In this document: positions 1-7,058 of the stretch, in pieces
How the letters are laid out: each line of letters begins with the position of its first letter
Numbering within the stretch: the stretch's first letter is position 1
Source: Actinomycetales bacterium
GTDB taxonomy: Bacteria > Actinomycetota > Actinomycetes > S36-B12
NCBI GenBank assembly: GCA_018970025.1
Contig: JAGWXF010000013.1
Coordinates: 1 to 64,000, forward strand
Direction: 5' to 3'
DNA length: 64,000 nucleotides
Program-made: the position numbers and the translations under genes
Notes under the pieces: model-generated
What the model was told of the DNA's origin: nothing
Seen by the model: the letters and a program-made list of their open reading frames with translations, nothing else
Database searches by the model: none

Positions 1-54
1 GCCGGTGCGACGCCGGGAGTCGAACTCGGCGCAGAGTGACGCGGGCGCCGTGGC

Positions 55-2388
55 CTACTTGGTGTAGCGGATGGTGACGGAGGCTCGGCGGCCCGCCGGC
101 CCGGACTGCTCCGCGATCCCCGCGCCGGTCGTGGTCACCAGGCCCGTGACCCCCAGCGACTTCAGGTACCGGGAGATCGCGACCGCCCGCATCGTCGACA
201 GGTACTTGTTGTTGTCGGTGCGCTGGTCTTGCTGCACGTACCCCACGACGACCGTGCGGACGGCCCGGCCCTTGCGGCCCTTCACCAGCTCCCGCAGCGT
301 CTTCTTCGCCGTATCCGTCAGCTCCGGCGACAGCTCCGGGAAGAACACCACCGTCGACGCCGTGGCGAACGTGCGCGACTGCGCCGCCCGCGCCTGCACC
401 CCAAGCGACAGCGACCGCACCTGCCCATTCGGCGTCCAGCCATTCGTCTGCAGCGTGTACCGCCCCGGCGGCAGGTCAGCCGGCAGCGGCACCCGCCCCG
501 AGAACGACCCCGACGCATCCGTCATCACCGTGCCCAGCTCACGCGCCGGCACGAACAAGAACACCTTCACCGGCGCATTCGGCCGGAACCCCGTCCCCGA
601 CACCCCCGCCGACCGCCCCGACTCCAGCAGCAGCGCCCCATCACCCGTCAGCCCCAGCGGACGCCCATCAGCACCCAGCCCCAGCAGCCGCATCGTGAAC
701 CCATCCCCCGACGCATCCAGCCCCGTCGGGGCCACCGACCGATCCGGCACCACCCGAACCCCCGACGGCACCTCACCGACCAGCAGCAGCGCCCCACCCG
801 GCGCCACCCCCGCACCCGGCGGCACGCTCCCATTGTCCTGATTCTGAATGATCACCAACTCCGGAGACGCACTCGGCGACGGCGCAGGCACAGGCGGCGC
901 AGACGACGCCGAAGGCTCCGGCTCCGCAGACGACGGCGCAGGCCCCGGCGCAGGCGGCGCCGGTGGCGCAGGCGCAGGCACCGCCGCCCACTTCGCGTAG
1001 AACACCACGTTCTTGCCCGACAGCGGATACGACGCCCCAGCCTGGTACACCGTCCCCGCGCCGACCGCGTCCGTCGCCCACCCGGCGAACGTGAACCCGG
1101 TCCTCACCAGCGACCCGGTGTTCCCCAGCACCGTCGCCGTCGCCGACGACGTGTACGCCGTCGAATCCACCGGCACCGTGCCCCCGGTCGACCCATTCCC
1201 GTCATACGTCACCGAGAACGGCGACCACAGCGCATACAGCGTCGTATTCGACGAAATCGCGAACGTGTCCCCGCCCACGTACTTCGTCGCCGTCCCCGCG
1301 GCATCCGTCGTCCACCCCTCGAACGCATACCCGCCACGAACGAGGGTCCCCGTATTCCCCAGCACCGTCACATTCGATCCGCTCGCATACGAACCCGAAC
1401 CAGTCGGCACCGTCCCACCCGTGGCACCATTCCCGTCATATGTCACCGAATAGTACGAAGGTCCGGTGATGTTGAAGGTGACTGACGTTGTCGCGGTGCC
1501 GAATGAACTCCCCGTGGCGGACACCGTTATCGAGCCACTAGATGGAGCAGTCGGCGTACCCGAAATGACCCCCGTGGTGCTGTCGAGGCTCAGCCCGGCT
1601 GGCAGGGAGCCTGAGGTCACCGCGTAGCTCATGTTGCCGAGGAATCCTTTCTGAGTGAAGGTGCTGGTGGCGGTGATCGGCGATCCGGTCGTAGCGGTCA
1701 CCGTCTGAGTCGTCGGGGTCACGCCGACGCAGGAGATGTACATGTCGAGGTAGGACCCACGTGACAAGGGCGGGGCGCCTGCGTCCCAGGTATAGGCGAC
1801 GCCGAGGTTGCTGAGCATCCCGGTGAACTCGTCCCCGGAGTCGTAGATGAATGAGCCGTTAGTGTTGGTGACAGCAGCGGTGAAGGACCCACCGGTACCG
1901 GTGAAGGTCAAGGTCTCGAATCCACTGCCGGGAGCATCGGCGTGGTTTCGGGTCGTCGCTTTGATTGCCGGGACTGCCGGCGAGAAGGTGAGGGTCGTGC
2001 CGATCCGCACATTGCTCTGATACAGGTAGGTATTGCTGGTATTGCCCTGCACCGCAGTGTTGGCCGTCACTGACACCGTGACTCCGGTATTGGCGATCAA
2101 CTGACTGCTCGGGGCACTGGTAGCGGGGTCGAGATCAAGGAACGGAACCGCGCACGTGTAGTCCGGGTTGTAGGTCACTGGCACCCCCACCCCCGTTGCC
2201 GGTGCGATCAACCCCGACACGGGGCCGAGCGCCGGCGCTGCCGTGCCCTGCCGCCCCCGCTGCGGGCCGAGCCCGATACCGGCAACCACGATCGCCAACG
2301 CCAGCAGGCCGACGGCCCAGCGCAGCCTGCGCCAAGCGCGGCCACTGCGCGAAGGCCCCTCGAGCATTGAGGTCGGGGAATCGTTCAT
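55..2388 (-). CDS. Secreted surface protein with Ig-like, InlB B-type repeats and OmpA-like C terminus
   Basis: A 777-residue exported protein. An N-terminal arginine-rich stretch followed by a single hydrophobic segment (about residues 20-40) acts as signal or anchor. A He_PIG-type Ig-like module with the hallmark LPAGLSLDSTTGVISGTPT-like run (about 250-330) is followed by two InlB B-repeat/Flg_new modules (about 310-470), each with YDGNG and GWTTDAAG/GWATDAVG motifs. A Pro/Ala/Ser-rich linker comes next, and the last 90 residues resemble an OmpA/MotB domain (LS-x-x-RA-x-x-I-x-x-YL and a terminal RRASVTI), which in the family binds peptidoglycan. The ATG at 2388 has GAGG just upstream and is preferred over an upstream in-frame TTG at 2451. 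A cell-wall-bound adhesin-like role is inference. No LPXTG sorting signal is present. Confidence 0.75.
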   Translation of the reverse strand: MNDSPTSMLEGPSRSGRAWRRLRWAVGLLALAIVVAGIGLGPQRGRQGTAAPALGPVSGLIAPATGVGVPVTYNPDYTCAVPFLDLDPATSAPSSQLIANTGVTVSVTANTAVQGNTSNTYLYQSNVRIGTTLTFSPAVPAIKATTRNHADAPGSGFETLTFTGTGGSFTAAVTNTNGSFIYDSGDEFTGMLSNLGVAYTWDAGAPPLSRGSYLDMYISCVGVTPTTQTVTATTGSPITATSTFTQKGFLGNMSYAVTSGSLPAGLSLDSTTGVISGTPTAPSSGSITVSATGSSFGTATTSVTFNITGPSYYSVTYDGNGATGGTVPTGSGSYASGSNVTVLGNTGTLVRGGYAFEGWTTDAAGTATKYVGGDTFAISSNTTLYALWSPFSVTYDGNGSTGGTVPVDSTAYTSSATATVLGNTGSLVRTGFTFAGWATDAVGAGTVYQAGASYPLSGKNVVFYAKWAAVPAPAPPAPPAPGPAPSSAEPEPSASSAPPVPAPSPSASPELVIIQNQDNGSVPPGAGVAPGGALLLVGEVPSGVRVVPDRSVAPTGLDASGDGFTMRLLGLGADGRPLGLTGDGALLLESGRSAGVSGTGFRPNAPVKVFLFVPARELGTVMTDASGSFSGRVPLPADLPPGRYTLQTNGWTPNGQVRSLSLGVQARAAQSRTFATASTVVFFPELSPELTDTAKKTLRELVKGRKGRAVRTVVVGYVQQDQRTDNNKYLSTMRAVAISRYLKSLGVTGLVTTTGAGIAEQSGPAGRRASVTIRYTK

Positions 2389-2585
2389 GCCAGCCTCGGC
2401 ACCCACGCGAGCCTCCTGCGGAGCGGTCGGCACCCGGTCGACGCCGAACAATGGAAATTTGATCTATTTTTAATGATGATGCAAGCGAGGTCAAGGCAGC
2501 CACGCATCCCGGAGCCGCATGCATGTGGGGGCGACTACGGTGGCGGAGTTGGCATCCCACCTGGCATGGAGGAGGGCAGGGCACG

Positions 2586-3746
2586 ATGATGCGGTCACGC
2601 CCGCGGCATGCCCTGGCCAACGACGCTGCCCTGGCCGAGGCAACCGTGACGGCGATCGCGGTCGACGGCTGGAATGCCACGACGATGGCATCCATCAGCC
2701 AGCATGCCGAGCTCACCTACGGAGCGGCCTACGGGCGCTACGACGACAAGCGGGCCCTGGCGCTGACCGTGTGGCGGGAGCGACTGGCCGACCTGCTGCC
2801 GCAGGCCCTCATGACGGCCGATGCCGCCCTCGCCACGGGCCCGGCCGCATTCGCCAACGCGATGTCCGCATTCGCCTCCCCTGCTCCCGGCCTGGTCGCT
2901 GCCGTCGAGCTCGTCCAGGCGGGCGCCTTCGACCCGCGGCTGCGCACGGACGTCTACGACCCGATCGCCCACTGGCTCGACGGGTGGATCCACGAGGACT
3001 CCACCGGCGCCGTCTCGACTGTCCGCGCCACCCTGGCCTACCTGGGCATCGGCCTGGTGCTCGCCTCCTGGCGATCCTGGCCGGTGGATCTCAGCGGTGA
3101 GTTCGCCAGGTACCACCGGGGGCTCACCGAGCCGGCGCCGTCCGTCCCCCTGCCCGCAGATCAGGCCATCCACCTGTCCCTGAGCCCCTTCGACACCGGC
3201 GATGAGCGCATCGACCGTGCGATGGAGGCCACCATGGCGGTCGTCGGAGAGCTCGGGTATCACCAGGCCACCGTGAACCGGATCTGCCGGGCCTCCGGCG
3301 TCTCGGCCGGCTTCCTCTACAAGCGGTACGCCGGCAAGCTCGACATCTTCCTCGCCGCCACCGATGCGCTCCTGCGCAATGGGCTTCAGGCCAATGCCGA
3401 CTACACCGCAGCCCTGATCGACCAGTACGGGCCAGCGATCGCGGAGGCGGTCACCTGGCGCGAGGTGCAGCGTCCCTACCTGTCCGGCAAGCGCACCATC
3501 GCCCTGGAGTCCAACCGCCTGGCCAGGTACGACCAGCGCATGCACGATGTTCACCAGGCACGAGAGGACGCGTTCTTCGCATCCCTTCCGCGCGGCGCGC
3601 AACAACCGCGGGCGCTCGCTCACGCCTACGGCGAGGTCTCCCTGGGCCTGGGCATGCACCTGGTCGCAAACCTCGCTCCCCGCACCTGGGAGCTGCCCTT
3701 CGACCAGGTGACGGTGCCGCTGCTCGCCTCGCTTGCACCCGAATAG
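2586..3746 (+). CDS. Tandem TetR-family transcriptional regulator
   Basis: A 386-residue protein, about twice the usual TetR length, with two TetR-type helix-turn-helix regions. The first is at about residues 14-60 (ATTMASISQHAELTYGAAYGR, then a YDDK motif) and the second at about 206-256 (ATVNRICRASGVSAGFLYKRY). Each is followed by an all-helical ligand-type region. The sequence looks like a head-to-tail fusion of two TetR units, so one chain could supply both half-site readers. The ATG at 2586 follows a strong GGAGGAGG ribosome-binding site; a second in-frame ATG follows at once. It is divergent from the surface protein and upstream of a thioesterase and an MMPL exporter, either of which could be its target. 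Ligand and operator are unknown. Confidence 0.8.
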   Translation: MMRSRPRHALANDAALAEATVTAIAVDGWNATTMASISQHAELTYGAAYGRYDDKRALALTVWRERLADLLPQALMTADAALATGPAAFANAMSAFASPAPGLVAAVELVQAGAFDPRLRTDVYDPIAHWLDGWIHEDSTGAVSTVRATLAYLGIGLVLASWRSWPVDLSGEFARYHRGLTEPAPSVPLPADQAIHLSLSPFDTGDERIDRAMEATMAVVGELGYHQATVNRICRASGVSAGFLYKRYAGKLDIFLAATDALLRNGLQANADYTAALIDQYGPAIAEAVTWREVQRPYLSGKRTIALESNRLARYDQRMHDVHQAREDAFFASLPRGAQQPRALAHAYGEVSLGLGMHLVANLAPRTWELPFDQVTVPLLASLAPE

Positions 3747-3795
3747 GGCCGCCGCCCGCGTGATCGGTGACTGCGCGGCCGCAGGTCGACCGCGG

Positions 3796-4266
3796 CTACG
3801 TGGCCGGCTCGGTGCGCAGCCGCTTGAGGGTCCACCGGGCACGCAGCCGGCCGGTCTGCACGCCCTCCTCGTTGGTGATGTCCGCGACGATGTCGAACTC
3901 AGGCCGCTGACCGGCGTCGAACGTCGCCCTGGCTGCCGCCACGTCGCCGTCGATCCACGCCGTCGCGGTCAGGTCGCCCTTGGCGATCGACAGGAAGTCC
4001 ATCGTCGCGGTCATCGGCAGCAGCACGCCCCGGTCGAGCAGGTCGCCGAAGGCGGCGATCGCCACGGCACCCGTCGCCGACTCCGCCACCGCGAACATGG
4101 CCGCGGCGTGCGGCCCGCCCACGTGATTGCGGTAGGCCGGGTCGTCAGGGAGCAGCACGACGGCCCGCTCCTGGCTGACCGACTGATAGACAAGGCCGAG
4201 GGTCGCCACCATCGGGACGACGTGGTGCATCAGGGCGCCGACCTGATCGCCGGGAACTGCGGTCAC
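3796..4266 (-). CDS. DUF4442/YiiD-type hot-dog thioesterase-like protein
   Basis: A 156-residue single-domain protein resembling the DUF4442 branch of the hot-dog thioesterase superfamily. The central NHVGGPHAAAMFAVAESATG stretch corresponds to the family's conserved Asn and Gly-rich helix that holds the acyl-CoA site. The family is expected to hydrolyse acyl-thioesters, but substrates of this branch are mostly unknown. I chose the GTG at 4266 over the ATG one codon earlier because TAGCCT (4273-4278, minus strand) lies exactly six bases before it, as in many genes here. It is divergent from the MMPL transporter with under 50 bases between them, so a lipid-related link is possible but inferred. 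Confidence 0.7.
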   Translation of the reverse strand: MTAVPGDQVGALMHHVVPMVATLGLVYQSVSQERAVVLLPDDPAYRNHVGGPHAAAMFAVAESATGAVAIAAFGDLLDRGVLLPMTATMDFLSIAKGDLTATAWIDGDVAAARATFDAGQRPEFDIVADITNEEGVQTGRLRARWTLKRLRTEPAT

Positions 4267-4315
4267 CATCGCAGGCTATCGCCTGCGAGGATGCACCCAT
4301 GAGGAGACGGGCCGC

Positions 4316-6499
4316 ATGACCGAGCGGCCGACGGGTGCCTTCGCCGCCCTGGGCGCGTTCACGGTTCGCCACCGCTGGGCAGTGCTGATCGCGTACGGGG
4401 TCGTGCTCGCCGCCTTCGGCATCCTCGGCGCTGGAGTCTTCGGCTCCCTGAAGTCCGAGGGCTTCCTCGACCCAGGCAGCGACTCGAGCCGGGCAGCCAC
4501 CGCCCTGGAGGAGCAGTTCGGCGTGCGGGCACCGGCCGTCGTGCTCATCGTCCGGACGCCGCAGGAGGTCGACGACCCGGCATCGGTGACCTCGGCCGCC
4601 GGCCTGGAGTCCGCACTCGCCGAGCTCGACGGGGTGGCGCAGGTGCAGTCGTACTGGTCACTGGGCCGGGCCGCCCAGCTGCGCGGCATCGACGGGCATA
4701 CCGCCCAGGTGATCGTCACGGCCGACGAGCAGGCCGACCCCCGCGCGGTCGCCCGCCAGGTCAGCGAGCAGTTCATCGGCACCCGCGACGGGATGACCGT
4801 CTACGGGTATGGCGGGCCGCTCATCGGCCAGGCCTTCAACGACACGATCACATCCGATATCGCCAAGGCCGAGTCGGTGGCGATCCCGCTGACGGTGATC
4901 CTGCTGCTGTTCGTCTTCGGCTCCGTCGTATCGGGCGGCCTGCCCTTCCTGGTCGCGGCGGCGTCGATCCTCGGCTCCTTCTTCGTCATCTGGCTCGTCA
5001 GCCAGCTGACCGACGTGTCGATCTTCGCGCTCAATCTCATCACCGGCCTGGGCCTTGCCCTTGGCATCGACTACGCCCTCCTGGCCATCAACCGGTTCCG
5101 CGAGGAGCTGGCTCGCGGCTCCGACACCCCGACGGCCGTCATCACCACGGTCGCGACCGCGGGCAGGACCGTGTTCGTCTCCGGCATCACCGTCGCCATC
5201 ACCCTGGCCTCGATGGTCTGCTTCCCGCAGTACTTCCTGAAGTCCTTCGCCTACGCCGGCATCTGCGTCAGCCTGTTCGCCGTCGTCGGCTCGCTGACTG
5301 CCCTGCCGGCCATGCTCGCCATCCTCGGCCCGCGGGTGAACCGGCTGCGCGTGCGCCGCGGTGACCTGGCGCCCAAGGACGACGGCACCTGGGCGCGGGT
5401 CGCCCGCTTCGTGATGCGCCGACCCTGGCCCGTCCTGGTGGCGGTCATCGCCGGCCTGCTCCTCATCGCCGCCCCCGCCGTGACCGCCGTGTTCGGCCTG
5501 GTCGACGACCGGGCACTGCCGCAGGACCAGCCCGTCTCGGTGGCCGGGCAGGTCCTGCGCGAGCAGTTCCCCGGGTACCAGTCATCCCCCTACACGATCG
5601 TGCTGCGCTCACCGGAGAGCAGCGCGGCCGTCGAGTCCTATGCGAGCACCCTGTCGCTCCTGCCGGACGTCGCCAGCGTGACCACCCCGACCTCAGTGGT
5701 CGTGGACGGCACGGTGGTCGCACCGAACCTGATGCCTGCGACCTACACCGCACCCGATGCCGTCCGGCTATCCGTCGTCAGCGAGGTGGAGCCGCTGGAT
5801 GCTGCGGGCTCCGCACTGGTCTCGGCCCTACGGGCCACCCCGGCCCCGGCAGCGCAGGTGCTCGTCGGCGGCGTCGCAGCGGCGTTCACCGACGCCACCG
5901 CCGGGATCGCGGGGCAGGCATGGATCGTCGCCCTGTGGATCGGCCTGGCCACCCTGGTCATCCTGTTCCTCTACACCGGCTCGGCGCTGCTGCCGATCAA
6001 GGCCGTGCTGCTCAACCTGCTGAGCCTGTCCGCGACCCTCGGGGCCCTGGTCTGGGTGTTCCAGGGCCACCACCTCACCTGGCTGACCGGCGACTACGTC
6101 GACACCGGGCGCGTTGATATCTCCACGGTCGCCCTGATCGCCGTCGTCGCCTTCGCCCTGTCGATGGACTACGAGCTCTTCCTGCTCTCGCGCATCAAGG
6201 AGGAGCATGATGCCGGGCGGTCGACCGCGGATGCCGTCGCGTTCGGCCTGCAGCGCACCGGTCGCATCATCACCGCGGCCGCCCTGCTCATCGCCGTCGT
6301 CTTCGCCGCCTTCCTCACCAGCGGCACGACGAACATCAAGCAGCTCGGCTTCGGCGTCACCTTCGCGATCCTGCTGGACGCCACCATCGTGCGCGGCCTG
6401 CTGGTGCCTGCGTTCATGCGGATCGCCGGCCGCTGGAACTGGTGGGCACCGACGCCCCTGGCGCGGCTGCATGCCCAGGTGGGCCTGCGGGAGTCATAG
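4316..6499 (+). CDS. MMPL/RND-family membrane transporter
   Basis: A 727-residue polytopic membrane protein with the two-fold MMPL architecture. TM1 lies near residues 20-45, followed by an extracytoplasmic domain, a cluster of five TM helices (about 185-340), then TM7 (about 375-400), a second soluble domain and a last TM cluster (about 530-705). The GLGLALGIDYALL and ALSMDYELFLLSRI motifs are the Asp/Tyr pairs in TM4 and TM10 that couple proton flow in MmpL proteins. Members export lipids or hydrophobic compounds in actinobacteria. The ATG has GAGGAG upstream. It lies between a thioesterase and a YqhA protein and near a tandem TetR regulator. The cargo cannot be read from sequence. Confidence 0.9.
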   Translation: MTERPTGAFAALGAFTVRHRWAVLIAYGVVLAAFGILGAGVFGSLKSEGFLDPGSDSSRAATALEEQFGVRAPAVVLIVRTPQEVDDPASVTSAAGLESALAELDGVAQVQSYWSLGRAAQLRGIDGHTAQVIVTADEQADPRAVARQVSEQFIGTRDGMTVYGYGGPLIGQAFNDTITSDIAKAESVAIPLTVILLLFVFGSVVSGGLPFLVAAASILGSFFVIWLVSQLTDVSIFALNLITGLGLALGIDYALLAINRFREELARGSDTPTAVITTVATAGRTVFVSGITVAITLASMVCFPQYFLKSFAYAGICVSLFAVVGSLTALPAMLAILGPRVNRLRVRRGDLAPKDDGTWARVARFVMRRPWPVLVAVIAGLLLIAAPAVTAVFGLVDDRALPQDQPVSVAGQVLREQFPGYQSSPYTIVLRSPESSAAVESYASTLSLLPDVASVTTPTSVVVDGTVVAPNLMPATYTAPDAVRLSVVSEVEPLDAAGSALVSALRATPAPAAQVLVGGVAAAFTDATAGIAGQAWIVALWIGLATLVILFLYTGSALLPIKAVLLNLLSLSATLGALVWVFQGHHLTWLTGDYVDTGRVDISTVALIAVVAFALSMDYELFLLSRIKEEHDAGRSTADAVAFGLQRTGRIITAAALLIAVVFAAFLTSGTTNIKQLGFGVTFAILLDATIVRGLLVPAFMRIAGRWNWWAPTPLARLHAQVGLRES

Positions 6500-6531
6500 G
6501 CACCTGACCCGGTTGGCGCTAGCCTGACCGG

Positions 6532-6984
6532 GTGCGTCGCCTGATCGAGCTCTCGCGCTATGTCGTCGCCCTGCCCGCCCTGGGCGCGATCATCGGCTCC
6601 TTCGTGCTGATGGCCATCGGCCTGTGGGATGTCGGAGCCTCGGTGGTGCAGCTGTTCCAGAGCGAGATTGCGATGAAGGAGTCCGTCGTCTCCATCCTTG
6701 CCGCGGTCGACACCCTGCTGCTGGCCACCGTCCTGATGGTCATCGGCTACGGCCTGTATGAGCTCTTCGTCGATGACTCCGTTCAGCTGCCAGCGTGGCT
6801 GGAGATCCGATCGCTGGACGACCTCAAGGCGAAGCTGATCGGCGTCGTGGTGGCGATCATCGCGGTGGTCTTCCTCGGCATCCTGACGGACGCCACGAAC
6901 GCCGCTGACGTCATGACCGTCGGCATCGGCGCCGGTGCCGTCCTGGTCGGGCTGGCCGCCTTCACGTTCGCCTCACGCAAGTGA
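6532..6984 (+). CDS. YqhA/UPF0114-family membrane protein
   Basis: A 150-residue integral membrane protein with four predicted helices (about residues 8-30, 60-82, 98-118 and 124-145) that matches the YqhA/UPF0114 family. The VDTLLLATVLMVIGYGLYELFV stretch and the SLDDLKAKL linker are typical. Its biochemical role is unknown. The GTG start sits six bases after TAGCCT (6520-6525), so the message is probably leaderless although the gene follows the MMPL transporter by only 32 bases. Its TGA stop lies inside the first copy of a palindrome that is repeated three times before the convergent P-type ATPase. Confidence 0.82.
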   Translation: MRRLIELSRYVVALPALGAIIGSFVLMAIGLWDVGASVVQLFQSEIAMKESVVSILAAVDTLLLATVLMVIGYGLYELFVDDSVQLPAWLEIRSLDDLKAKLIGVVVAIIAVVFLGILTDATNAADVMTVGIGAGAVLVGLAAFTFASRK

Positions 6985-7058
6985 GGCGAGTCGAGTGCAA
7001 CACCGCCTCACGCAAGTGAGGCGAGTCGAGTGCAACACCGCCTCACGCACGTGAGGCA
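6969..7058. repeat. 35-bp tandem repeat carrying a triplicated terminator-like palindrome
   Basis: A 35-bp unit occurs at 6969-7003 and again identically at 7004-7038, followed by a partial third copy from 7039. Each begins with the palindrome GCCTCACGCAAGTGAGGC (the third has GCAC in the loop), which folds into a 7-bp stem with a 4-base loop. The stop codon of the YqhA gene (6982-6984) is in the first palindrome and the stop of the opposing P-type ATPase (7043-7045) is in the third. A single palindrome contains a TGA on both strands, so one original element probably held both stops before the unit was duplicated. A bidirectional transcription terminator is likely. Confidence 0.9.

Noticed and set aside
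229-1485. Long plus-strand frame of 418 codons over the surface-protein gene
   Set aside because: It is extremely rich in Arg, His and Pro with no domain, which is typical of the antisense shadow of a high-GC gene; the minus strand encodes clear domains.
2389-2451. TTG start 21 codons upstream for the surface protein
   Set aside because: There is no ribosome-binding site or -10 box at the right distance, whereas the ATG at 2388 has GAGG.
6969-7058. Possible CRISPR array
   Set aside because: The repeats are directly adjacent with no spacers and only just over two copies exist; no cas genes are near.
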